From contig NZ_WTLH01000048.1 of assembly GCF_011421595.1 (NCBI RefSeq), positions 1-33,784 of the forward strand: a DNA stretch of 33,784 bases. Direction: 5' to 3'. Shown here piece after piece: positions 7,853 to 14,980 of the stretch (the first letter of the stretch is position 1; each line of letters opens with the position of its first letter). Origin of the DNA: Streptomyces sp. YIM 98790 (GTDB lineage: Bacteria; Actinomycetota; Actinomycetes; Streptomycetales; Streptomycetaceae). The position numbers and the translations under genes are program-made. The notes below the pieces were generated by a model, which saw only the letters and a list, made by a program, of their open reading frames with translations, did not search any database and was not told the DNA's origin.

Positions 7853-9543
7853 GACAGGGCCTTCTCGTCGGCGCGGGCGGCCCAGGCGGCGAACCGTTCG
7901 CCGTCCTTGCGCTGGTCCAGGTAGGCGCGCAGCACCCGCTCGACGTAGTCGGGCAGTTCGGCGGCGGTCACCTTCAGGCCGCGCACCTTGCGGCCGAAGC
8001 CGGGCTCCAGGCCGAGCGAGCCGCCCAGGTGCACCTGGTAGCCCTCCACCTGGTTGCCCCGGGCGTCGGTGACGAGCTGCCCCTTGAGACCGATGTCCGC
8101 GATCTGGATACGGGCGCAGGAGTTGGGGCAGCCGTTGACGTTGATGGTGAGCGGCTCGTCGAAGCCGGGCAGCCGGCGCTCCAGCTCCTCGATCAGGGTG
8201 GTGGCGCGGTTCTTGGTCTCGACGATGGCCAGCTTGCAGAACTCGATGCCGGTGCAGGCCATGGTGCCGCGCCGGAAGGCGGTGGGGCGGGTGGTGAGGC
8301 CCAGCGCCTCCAGGCCCTCGACCATGGCCGGGATCTTCTCGCCGGGCACATCGAGCATGATCATCTTCTGCTCGACGGTGGTGCGCAGCCGGCCGGAGCC
8401 GCCGGCCTCGGCCAGCTCGGCGATCTTGGCCAGGGTGGCGCCGTCGACCCGTCCGACAACCGGGGCGAAGCCGATGTAGTAGCGGCCGTCGCGCTGGGGG
8501 TGCACGCCGATGTGGTCCCGCCAGCGCTGCACGGGGGCCTCGGGGGCGGGGCCGTCGGTCAGCTTCCGGCGGAGGTACTCCTCCTCCAGCACCCGGCGGA
8601 ACTTCTCCGCGCCCCAGTCGGCGACCAGGAACTTCAGCCGGGCACGGTTGCGCAGCCGGCGGTAGCCGTGGTCGCGGAAGATGGCGACCACGCCCTCGAA
8701 GACGTCGGGGACGTCCGCCAGCGGAACCCAGGCGCCCAGCCGCACACCGATCCTGGGGTTGGTGGACAGGCCGCCGCCGACCCACAGGTCGAAGCCGGGG
8801 CCGTGCTCGGGGTGGCGGACGCCGACGAAGGAGATGTCGTTGATCTCGTGCGCCACGTCCAGCAGCGGCGAGCCGGAGATGGCGGACTTGAACTTGCGGG
8901 GCAGGTTGGAATACGCCTTGTTGCCCACGACGCGGCGCTGGATCTCCTCCAGCGCCGGGGTGCCGTCGATGATCTCGTCGGCGGCGATGCCGGCCACCGG
9001 GGAGCCCAGAATGACCCGCGGGGTGTCGCCGCAGGCCTCGGTGGTGGACAGGCCGACCGCCTCCAGGCGGCGCCAGATCTCCGGCACGTCCTCGATCCGG
9101 ATCCAGTGGTACTGGATGTTCTGGCGGTCGGTGATGTCGGCGGTGCCGCGGGCGAACTCCTGGGAGATCCCGGCGACCACCTTCAGCTGCTCGGTGGTCA
9201 GCCGCCCGCCGTCGATGCGCACCCGCATCATGAAGTACCGGTCGTCCAGTTCCTCCGGCTCCAGGACCGCCGTCTTTCCGCCGTCGATACCGGGCCGCCG
9301 CTGGGTGTACAGGCCGTACCAGCGCATGCGTCCGCGCAGGTCGGCGCCGTCGATCGCGTCGAAACCCCGGTGGGCGTAGATCGTCTCAATACGTGTCCGC
9401 ACATTGAGACCGTCGTCGTCCTTCTTGGTCTGCTCGTTGGCGTTGAGCGGAGTGAAGTGCCCGGCCGCCCACTGGCCCTCGCCACGGTGGCGTCCGGCCT
9501 TGCGACGGGTCGGGGCGACGCGCTTGCTGGGGGTGTCGGCCAT
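7849..9543 (-). CDS. sirA: Ferredoxin-dependent sulfite reductase (siroheme / [4Fe-4S])
   Basis: A 564-aa enzyme reducing sulfite to sulfide with six electrons from ferredoxin. It has the duplicated nitrite/sulfite reductase architecture. The cluster/siroheme ligands are C430 and C436 (ACTGIEFCKL) and C472 and C476 (NGCPNSCARIQ). Siroheme-contact arginines lie in the ITDRQNIQYHWI and KFKSAISG regions. Y79 (GLYTQR) and C171 (TEACGD) are 92 residues apart, the same spacing as the Tyr69-Cys161 covalent pair reported for the M. tuberculosis enzyme. This favours sulfite over nitrite as substrate. The ATG at 9543 has AAGGA about 13 nt upstream. It is the first large gene of the sulfur operon. The assimilatory nitrite reductase alternative is unlikely, given cysH, cysD and cysN next door. 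Confidence 0.93.
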   Translation of the reverse strand: MADTPSKRVAPTRRKAGRHRGEGQWAAGHFTPLNANEQTKKDDDGLNVRTRIETIYAHRGFDAIDGADLRGRMRWYGLYTQRRPGIDGGKTAVLEPEELDDRYFMMRVRIDGGRLTTEQLKVVAGISQEFARGTADITDRQNIQYHWIRIEDVPEIWRRLEAVGLSTTEACGDTPRVILGSPVAGIAADEIIDGTPALEEIQRRVVGNKAYSNLPRKFKSAISGSPLLDVAHEINDISFVGVRHPEHGPGFDLWVGGGLSTNPRIGVRLGAWVPLADVPDVFEGVVAIFRDHGYRRLRNRARLKFLVADWGAEKFRRVLEEEYLRRKLTDGPAPEAPVQRWRDHIGVHPQRDGRYYIGFAPVVGRVDGATLAKIAELAEAGGSGRLRTTVEQKMIMLDVPGEKIPAMVEGLEALGLTTRPTAFRRGTMACTGIEFCKLAIVETKNRATTLIEELERRLPGFDEPLTINVNGCPNSCARIQIADIGLKGQLVTDARGNQVEGYQVHLGGSLGLEPGFGRKVRGLKVTAAELPDYVERVLRAYLDQRKDGERFAAWAARADEKALS

Positions 9544-9707
9544 GGCGGTGTGGTGTCCTTCGGCTGGAGCTGTGGCGGGAACGTCGGGTTACAGGCCCGG
9601 AGGCGGCACTGAGGAGCGCTTGAGCAGCGCAAACGCAGGCCACGGGGGCGGGGGAGCGGCTGTCCGAGCGGGCGGGCGGCGGGCAGGGCGCGCGGTGCCG
9701 GGCTCTG

Positions 9708-9791
9708 TCAGCGAGCCGGACACATGGCGCTGGACATGCGGCCGAGGTCGACGTGGCGCCGACTCACCAAGGCGATTCCAGCTTCAGACAT
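9708..9791 (-). CDS. Sulfur-operon leader peptide, 27 aa, Streptomyces type
   Basis: A 27-codon ORF begins MSEAGIALVSRRHVDLG, continues RMSSAMCPAR and stops at 9710-9708, 164 bp before sirA. The core (G-I-A-L-V-S-R-R-H-V-D-L then S-S-A-x-C-P) matches the short putative leader peptide that recurs upstream of sulfur-assimilation genes in Streptomyces. Its only cysteine is four codons before the stop. Position and cysteine placement suggest attenuation: the ribosome would stall at the Cys codon when cysteine is scarce. No Shine-Dalgarno is visible. A promoter-like pair sits so that the ATG would be at or near +1, suggesting a leaderless message. Confidence 0.8.
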   Translation of the reverse strand: MSEAGIALVSRRHVDLGRMSSAMCPAR

Positions 9792-9798
9792 GACAGGA

Positions 9799-9828
9799 AG
9801 ATTCGCACGGGCGGGGCGGATGAGTCCA
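9799..9828 (-). promoter_or_regulatory. Candidate promoter of the sulfur operon
   Basis: On the minus strand TGGACT (9828-9823) and GAATCT (9804-9799) are 18 bp apart, with the -10-like hexamer seven bases before the leader-peptide ATG. The fit to the housekeeping consensus is only fair. The call rests mainly on position and on the lack of a ribosome binding site for the leader. Confidence 0.3.
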
Positions 9829-9834
9829 CCGTTA

Positions 9835-9847
9835 TCCGCTATGCGGA
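9835..9847. promoter_or_regulatory. Inverted repeat upstream of the sulfur leader, possible operator
   Basis: TCCGC-TAT-GCGGA is a perfect 5-bp dyad with a 3-bp spacer, just upstream of the candidate -35. It lies in the only non-coding stretch (9792-9902) before the operon, which makes it a plausible regulator site. No regulator can be named. Confidence 0.3.
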
Positions 9848-9902
9848 CAGGGAAATCCTGAATAGTGAGACGCTGTGGTCCGTGTCACAGGTCCGCCGGG
9901 TT

Positions 9903-10475
9903 TCACCCGGGGGTGGTGGTGCCGCCCGCGCCGGGGGTTTCGGTGCGGGTGTCGTACACCCGGAAGCCGCGCCGCAGGTAATTGTCCATGGCGTGCGGGC
10001 CGTCCAGCGAGCAGGTGTGCACCCGGACCCGGCGGGTGGGCGGGCGCTCCGGCCAGCGCAGCGCCAGGTCCCAGGCGCGGGCGGTGCCGAAGGAGAGCAG
10101 GTGTCCGCCGATCCGGCGGCCCCGGAAGGCCGGCAGCAGCCCGAAGTAGGCGATCTCCACCACGCCGTCGTCCTGGCCGGCCAGTTCGATGTAGCCGGCC
10201 GGGGTGCCCCGCCGGTAGGCCACCCAGGTCTCGGTGCCCGGACGGCCCAGGATCTCGGCCCACCGTTCCGGGGTCCACGGCAGGCGGTCGGTCCATGAGA
10301 CGTCGCCGCCCACCGCGGTGTAGAGGAAGCGGCCGAACTCCGGGCTGGGCACCTCGGCGCGCACGATCCGCACTCCGGCCGACGGCTCCGGCTGCCGGGC
10401 GGGGGAGAGATCGCCGGGGGCGGTCTGCTCCAGATACCAGGTCGTCACGGGCGCGGCGGTGCGGGCGGTGCTCAT
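9903..10475 (-). CDS. GNAT-family N-acetyltransferase
   Basis: A 190-aa acetyl-CoA-dependent acyltransferase. The core of motif A reads EIAYFGLLPAFRGRRIGGHLL, with RGRRIG matching the R/Q-x-x-G-x-G/A pyrophosphate loop. Motif B is suggested by the late NYLRRGFRVYDT, typical of GNAT C-termini (Y after an alpha helix). The substrate (protein N-terminus, small amine, aminoglycoside) cannot be told. It is encoded on the same strand as the sulfur operon but separated from it by 111 bp that hold that operon's own control region, so it is probably a separate unit. The ATG at 10475 was chosen as the first start; no better-placed Shine-Dalgarno was found. Confidence 0.88.
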   Translation of the reverse strand: MSTARTAAPVTTWYLEQTAPGDLSPARQPEPSAGVRIVRAEVPSPEFGRFLYTAVGGDVSWTDRLPWTPERWAEILGRPGTETWVAYRRGTPAGYIELAGQDDGVVEIAYFGLLPAFRGRRIGGHLLSFGTARAWDLALRWPERPPTRRVRVHTCSLDGPHAMDNYLRRGFRVYDTRTETPGAGGTTTPG

Positions 10476-10520
10476 GCGGCCATCTCACCACACCGCCGGC
10501 CGGGGCGGCTGCCCCGCTTC

Positions 10521-10556
10521 CCGCCGCCCGCCCCGCCGCCCGCCCCGCCGCCCGGC
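10521..10556. repeat. 12-bp tandem repeat, three copies
   Basis: CCGCCGCCCGCC occurs at 10521, 10533 and (last bases changed) 10545, in the non-coding gap upstream of the GNAT gene. Apart from this repeat and the terminator at 10585-10625, nothing else was seen in 10476-10639. Confidence 0.8.
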
Positions 10557-10584
10557 CGGGTGTCCCGGTGGCTCGGCCCGGCAG

Positions 10585-10625
10585 CCGGACGGCTCCCGGC
10601 GGCGGGGCCGCCGGGAGCCGTCCGG
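10585..10625 (-). terminator. Perfect 19-bp hairpin terminator
   Basis: CCGGACGGCTCCCGGCGGC (10585-10603) and its exact reverse complement (10607-10625) flank a 3-nt GGG loop. It lies just after the end of the minus-strand gene pair 11775-10640. No U-tract follows, which is common for actinomycete terminators. Confidence 0.8.
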
Positions 10626-10639
10626 AGCGCGGCGTGCGG

Positions 10640-11056
10640 TCAGACCTCGGTCAGCCGCTCCACCGCCGTCCGGTAGTCCAGCAGTGCGGCGCGGTGCTCC
10701 TCGGTGCCGTGCCGCCCGTCTCCGTCGCCGTGCCACCGGGCGCGCAGCGCGCGGCGCCGCTCGGCCAGGGAGTCCTGGACGCACCGCACGGTCTCCTCCA
10801 GCACGTCGTCGGCACGGGCCACGGAGTGCTCCGGGCTGTCCACGAAGCCCTGCACCGCCTCCCGGAGCCGCCGGCGCAGGTCCTCGGCGCGGTCCGGCGG
10901 CACCAGCCGGCCGTCCGGCGCGGGCGCCGCGGGTCCGCCGGCCGGGGCGGACGGGGCGTCCGGGACGTCCTCGGCCCCGGCCGTCAGCGGATCGGCCGCG
11001 GCCCCCTCGGTGCCGGTGCCGCCGGCGCGGTGGTCCCAGGTGTCCGGGGTGTTCAT
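10640..11056 (-). CDS. Hypothetical protein related to the C-terminal half of its upstream neighbour
   Basis: A 138-aa soluble protein. The first ~45 residues are Ala/Gly/Pro/Asp-rich and probably disordered; the rest is helical and charged. The segment RRRLREAVQGFVDSPEHSVA, then RADDVLEETV, and the end EEHRAALLDYRTAVERLTE parallel the neighbour's RRRYQVRWSEVQQRFVERPD, VAEADHLLTQLV and EELRGAMIEARELFDELVE. The two are therefore likely paralogues. The ATG at 11056 overlaps the stop of the upstream gene by 4 bp (ATGA), so they are made together. No enzymatic motif or cysteine cluster is seen; a role as interacting partners is inference. Confidence 0.75.
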   Translation of the reverse strand: MNTPDTWDHRAGGTGTEGAAADPLTAGAEDVPDAPSAPAGGPAAPAPDGRLVPPDRAEDLRRRLREAVQGFVDSPEHSVARADDVLEETVRCVQDSLAERRRALRARWHGDGDGRHGTEEHRAALLDYRTAVERLTEV

Positions 11057-11775
11057 CGCGGGCCTCCCTCGGTGCCGGTGCGGGTGTCCCTCCGGTGCGC
11101 CCCCTCCCGGCCGGCCCGGTGCAGGGGCGCGCGCAGCCGCTCCAGCACCGCGGTGCCCCGGCCCTCCCGGTGCCGGGCGCGGTGCCCGTCGCCGCCGGGG
11201 TGCGGGCGGTCCTCCCGGGTCTCGTCCCCGGGCTGCGGCTCGACCAGTTCGTCGAACAGTTCGCGGGCCTCGATCATCGCCCCGCGCAGCTCCTCGGTGC
11301 CGGCCCCGCCGGTGCCGCCGTGGGCGCGGCCCGCCAGGGCGTGCACCCGGCGGTAGCCGTCGACGTGCTCCGGGTGGTGCACCGAGAGAGCGGCGACCTG
11401 CTGTTCGTGTGCCCCGGCCGGGTAGCCGCGGTCGTGCACCAGCTGCGTGAGCAGGTGGTCCGCCTCGGCCACGGCCACGTCCGGCCGCTCCACGAAGCGC
11501 TGCTGGACCTCGCTCCAGCGCACCTGGTAGCGACGGCGGTCGGCGGGTGACAGCGGCAGCGGGTGCAGCCGGTCGTGGTGGCGCACCCGGTCCGCCAGCT
11601 CCTTGCGTGCGGCCTTCTCGTCGCCGTCGTGCCGCCGGACCGTCCGGTCGTACTCGGGACCGAACCGCCGCCGCAGATTCCCGCGGGAGGTCCGCAGCAG
11701 CGGCCGGGGCAGCGCGAACGCCAGCACGACGGCAGCCAGTACGGCCAGCACAATGATCCATTCCAGTACGGACAT
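11053..11775 (-). CDS. Conserved membrane-anchored protein of unknown function (RRFGPEYDR family)
   Basis: A 240-aa protein. One N-terminal membrane helix (residues ~3-24, VLEWIIVLAVLAAVVLAFAL) is followed by a charged helical domain. Motifs RRRFGPEYDRTV, W-S-E-V-Q-Q-R-F-V, ADHLLTQLVHDRGYP, HPEHVDGYRRVHAL and TEELRGAMIEARELFDEL match a family I recognise as widespread in Streptomyces and without known function. The C-terminal ~60 residues are Arg/Gly/His-rich. AAAGG precedes the ATG at 11775. It is divergent from the fermentation operon across a 409-bp gap and forms an operon with the smaller related gene downstream. Confidence 0.8.
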   Translation of the reverse strand: MSVLEWIIVLAVLAAVVLAFALPRPLLRTSRGNLRRRFGPEYDRTVRRHDGDEKAARKELADRVRHHDRLHPLPLSPADRRRYQVRWSEVQQRFVERPDVAVAEADHLLTQLVHDRGYPAGAHEQQVAALSVHHPEHVDGYRRVHALAGRAHGGTGGAGTEELRGAMIEARELFDELVEPQPGDETREDRPHPGGDGHRARHREGRGTAVLERLRAPLHRAGREGAHRRDTRTGTEGGPR

Positions 11776-12039
11776 GACATGCCTTTCGCCGTGTTCCGGT
11801 CGTGCGATCTGGCTGTTGCCCTCTCCCGGAGCGGCTTTCCTGCCGGCGGGACGTCAAACATGTGTACAGATATGCCGGTTTGACCGGACCTGGCCGCCCG
11901 CGGCGCCCGCCGGTTCGCGCCCCCGGGTGCGGAAGCGCCCCGCAAGGCTCTCGCCAGGGGTTTCGCCGCCCCCCGCTATGAGGCAGCTCACACACCTCGG
12001 CAGCACGTGCGGTCCTGCCGTCCGTGCAGGCCGGAGCCG

Positions 12040-12051
12040 GTTCTGCAGAAC
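12040..12051. promoter_or_regulatory. Perfect 12-bp palindrome upstream of adhE
   Basis: GTTCTGCAGAAC reads the same on both strands. It lies 16 bp from the DevR-like box. It is not the actinomycete LexA box (GAAC-N4-GTTC), because the half-sites are reversed. Role unknown. Confidence 0.35.
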
Positions 12052-12066
12052 GGCCCCCGGGCTGGT

Positions 12067-12081
12067 GGGGCCTATCGGCCC
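12067..12081. promoter_or_regulatory. DevR/DosR (OsdR)-like hypoxia box
   Basis: GGGGCCTATCGGCCC contains the dyad GGGCC-TATC-GGCCC, fitting the GGGxC-N4-GxCCC shape of DevR/DosR sites in mycobacteria and of OsdR targets in S. coelicolor. It is about 100 bp upstream of an operon for anaerobic metabolism, the kind of target this regulator has. Confidence 0.55.
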
Positions 12082-12184
12082 AGCACCGGGGCCGTTCGCG
12101 GCGCGCGCCGGCCCCGCCCCGCGGCGTGCAATGAGAACGACAGGTTCATTCCCTGACGCACCCGCGACAGCAGAGGTGATGGTG

Positions 12185-14896
12185 ATGGCACAGGCCCCCG
12201 TGACGTCCGCCGCGAAGGCCGCCCGGCAGGGCGGGCCCGCGGACGGTCCGGCGGCGCCGGAGCAGGAGAAGGGGCGGGAGGCGGCCCGGACCGTGGACGG
12301 TCTGGTCGCCGGCGCCCTCAAGGCCCTGCGCGACTTCGAGTCCTGCACCCAGGAGCAGGTGGACCACATCGTGGCCAAGGCGTCGCTGGCGGCACTCGCC
12401 CAGCACGACGAACTGGCCCGGCTGGCCGTGGAGGAGACCCGGCGCGGCGTGTTCGAGGACAAGGCGGTGAAGAACATCTTCGCCTGCGAGCACGTCACGC
12501 ACTCCATGGCCGGAATGAAGACGGTGGGCATCGTCGCCCGGGACGAGCTGAACGGCATCACCGAGATCGCCGAGCCGGTCGGCGTGGTGGCGGCCCTCAC
12601 CCCGGTCACCAACCCGACGTCCACGACCGTCTTCAAGGCGCTGATCGCGCTCAAGACCCGCAACCCCGTGATCTTCGCCTTCCACCCCTCCGCCCAGCGG
12701 TGCAGCGCCGAAGCGGCCCGCATCGTCCGGGACGCCGCCATCGCCGCCGGCGCCCCCGCCCACTGCGTGCAGTGGATCGAGCACCCCTCCCTGGAGGCGA
12801 CCGGCCACCTGATGCACCACGACGGCGTCGCCGTCATCCTGGCCACCGGCGGCAACGCCATGGTCAAGGCCGCCTACTCCTGCGGCAAACCCGCGCTGGG
12901 AGTGGGCGCCGGCAACGTCCCGGCCTACCTCCACAAGTCCGCCAGTCCGGCCCGCGCGGTCAACGACATCGTGCTCTCCAAGTCCTTCGACAACGGCATG
13001 ATCTGCGCCTCCGAGCAGGCGGTCATCATGGACCCGGAGGTCTACGAGGAGGGCATGCGGGAGTTCCGCAAGCTCTACGGCCACGTGGTCAGCGCCCGGG
13101 AGAAGGCCAGGCTGGAGAAGCTGCTGTTCGGCGTCACCGCCGGCGGCACCAACTGCGCCGGGGCGAAGCTCAACCCGGACATCGTGGGCCGCTCCGCCCA
13201 GTGGATCGCCGAACAGGCCGGCTTCTCCGTCCCCGAGGACACCACCGTGCTGCTCGCCGAGTGCGCCGAGGTCGGACCGGCCGAGCCGCTCACCCGCGAG
13301 AAGCTCTCCCCGGTGCTGGCCGTGCTGCGGGCCCGGGACACCGACCACGGCATCCGGCTGGCCGAGCAGATGGTGGAGTTCGACGGCCTCGGCCACAGCG
13401 CGGTCATCCACACCGAGGACGAGGAGCTGGCCGAGGAGTTCGGCAAGCGCGTCAAGGCGGTCCGGATCATCGTCAACGCGCCCAGCTCGCTGGGCGGGGT
13501 GGGGGACGTCTACAACGCCTTCCTGCCGTCCATGACCCTGGGCTGCGGCTCCTACGGCCGCAACTCCGTCTCCGACAACGTCACCGCGGTCAACCTGCTC
13601 AACATCAAGCGGATCGGACGGCGCAACACCAACATGCAGTGGTTCAAGGTCCCGCCCCGGATCTACTTCGAGCGCAACTCCCTGAAGTACCTGGGCACCA
13701 TGGCCGGGCTGCACAGGGTCACCATCGTGACCGACCGGACCATGGACCGCCTCGGCGTGCTGGACAAGGTCAAGGACATCCTGCGCGCCCGCCCCGAGCC
13801 GGTGCACCTGCAGATCATCGACGACGTCGAGCCCAACCCGGAACTCGCCACCGTCGAACGCGGCGCGGCGAGGATGCGGGAGTTCGGCCCGGACACCATC
13901 GTGGCGCTGGGCGGCGGCTCCCCGATCGACGCCGCCAAGGTGATGTGGCTGATGTACGAGCACCCCGAGGTGGCCTTCGCGGACACCAAGGAGAAGTTCT
14001 TCGACATCCGCAAGCGGGCCTTCACGTTCCCGCCGCTGGGCGAGAAGGCCAGGCTGGTCGCCGTCCCCACCACCTCCGGGACCGGCGCCGAGGTCACCCC
14101 CTTCGCGGTCATCTCCGACCCGGAGGCGGCAAAGAAGTACCCCCTGGCCGACTACGCCCTCACCCCGGACGTGGCCATCGTCGACCCGGTCCTGGCCATG
14201 ACCCTGCCGCCGGTGGTCACCGCCGACTCCGGCTTCGACGCCCTCACCCACGCCACCGAGGCGTACGTCTCGGTCTACGCCAACGACTACACCGACGGCC
14301 TCTGCCTCCAGGCCATCAAGCTGATCTTCGAGAACCTGGAGCGCTGCGTCACCCACGGCAGCGAGGACCCGGTGGCGCGGGAGAAGATGCACAACGCCTC
14401 CACGGTGGCCGGCATGGCCTTCGCCAACGCCTTCCTCGGGCTGGTGCACGCCATGGCCCACACCCTGGGCAACACCTTCCACGTGGCGCACGGCCGCACC
14501 AACGCGCTGCTGCTGCCGCACGTGATCCGCTACAACGGCCGCATCCCGCGCAAGCTCACCGGATGGCCGAAGTACGAGACCTACCGGGCACACGAGCGCT
14601 ACCAGCAGATCGCGGCCATGCTCGGGCTGCCCGCCGCCACCCCCGAGGAGGGCGTGGAGTCCTACGCCCGCGCCGTGGAGGAGCTGCGCGCCCGCTGCGG
14701 CATCCCCGGCTCCTTCCAGGCCCTGGGCATCGACGAGAAGGAGTTCACCGAGGCCCTGCCGCAGCAGGCCCGCAACGCCTACTCCGACCAGTGCGCACCC
14801 GCCAACCCCCGGATGCCGATGCTCGCCGACATGGAGCGGCTGATGCGCCAGGCCTACTACGGACACGCCGGCAGCGCCGCCGGCGACGCCGGATGA
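12185..14896 (+). CDS. adhE: Bifunctional acetaldehyde-CoA / alcohol dehydrogenase
   Basis: A 903-aa fusion enzyme reducing acetyl-CoA to acetaldehyde and then ethanol, consuming two NADH. The N-terminal ALDH domain (to ~residue 450) has GVVAALTPVTNPTSTTVFKA and the catalytic C274 in FDNGMICASEQ. The linker NTNMQWFKVPPRIYFE leads to the iron-dependent ADH domain. This has the NAD-binding GGGSPIDAAK and metal ligands in GFDALTHATEAYV and in GLVHAMAHTLGNTFHVAHG. The length is close to the ~890 aa of E. coli AdhE. The ATG at 12185 is chosen because AGAGG ends seven bases before it; an ATG two codons earlier is too close to that site. It is the first gene of an operon with pflB and pflA. AdhE normally forms spirosome filaments and needs low oxygen to survive. 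Confidence 0.95.
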   Translation: MAQAPVTSAAKAARQGGPADGPAAPEQEKGREAARTVDGLVAGALKALRDFESCTQEQVDHIVAKASLAALAQHDELARLAVEETRRGVFEDKAVKNIFACEHVTHSMAGMKTVGIVARDELNGITEIAEPVGVVAALTPVTNPTSTTVFKALIALKTRNPVIFAFHPSAQRCSAEAARIVRDAAIAAGAPAHCVQWIEHPSLEATGHLMHHDGVAVILATGGNAMVKAAYSCGKPALGVGAGNVPAYLHKSASPARAVNDIVLSKSFDNGMICASEQAVIMDPEVYEEGMREFRKLYGHVVSAREKARLEKLLFGVTAGGTNCAGAKLNPDIVGRSAQWIAEQAGFSVPEDTTVLLAECAEVGPAEPLTREKLSPVLAVLRARDTDHGIRLAEQMVEFDGLGHSAVIHTEDEELAEEFGKRVKAVRIIVNAPSSLGGVGDVYNAFLPSMTLGCGSYGRNSVSDNVTAVNLLNIKRIGRRNTNMQWFKVPPRIYFERNSLKYLGTMAGLHRVTIVTDRTMDRLGVLDKVKDILRARPEPVHLQIIDDVEPNPELATVERGAARMREFGPDTIVALGGGSPIDAAKVMWLMYEHPEVAFADTKEKFFDIRKRAFTFPPLGEKARLVAVPTTSGTGAEVTPFAVISDPEAAKKYPLADYALTPDVAIVDPVLAMTLPPVVTADSGFDALTHATEAYVSVYANDYTDGLCLQAIKLIFENLERCVTHGSEDPVAREKMHNASTVAGMAFANAFLGLVHAMAHTLGNTFHVAHGRTNALLLPHVIRYNGRIPRKLTGWPKYETYRAHERYQQIAAMLGLPAATPEEGVESYARAVEELRARCGIPGSFQALGIDEKEFTEALPQQARNAYSDQCAPANPRMPMLADMERLMRQAYYGHAGSAAGDAG

Positions 14897-14980
14897 CCCC
14901 GGCGGCCGACCCCAGCCAGAGCTGACCGGACACCGAGCCGACCGGCCACAAGCCGGCGGCAGCAACAGGAGACATCAGCC

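Larger units (their letters stand above)
11776..12184. other. 409-bp divergent intergenic region upstream of adhE
   Basis: It separates the minus-strand gene starting at 11775 from adhE. It holds a CCGGT-TTG-ACCGG dyad at 11875-11887, a perfect 12-bp palindrome at 12040-12051 and a DevR-like box at 12067-12081 (both listed separately). No convincing gene was found in it; the open frames crossing it lack coding character. Confidence 0.6.

Noticed and set aside
9544..9643. A second Cys-containing reading (VACVCAAQ...) between leader and sirA
   Set aside because: No good start or ribosome-binding site, and it runs on past the sirA start; the conserved 27-aa leader explains the region better.
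9753..10298. Plus-strand 181-codon frame opposite the GNAT gene and leader
   Set aside because: It overlaps the whole sulfur-operon control region and the GNAT gene and lacks family features.
10521..10556. CRISPR-like array suspected from regular short repeats (also at 3502, 18311 and 20427)
   Set aside because: Units are 11-15 bp, contiguous and without spacers; these are simple tandem repeats.
12131..12149. GAAC-GACAG-GTTC considered as a LexA/SOS box before adhE
   Set aside because: The spacer is five bases instead of four and the flanks do not match; a chance dyad is likely.
12146..14965. A 939-codon open frame antisense to adhE
   Set aside because: It mirrors adhE codons, has Gly/Val/Asp/His-rich composition typical of high-GC shadows, and shows no domain. 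AdhE on the other strand is unmistakable.
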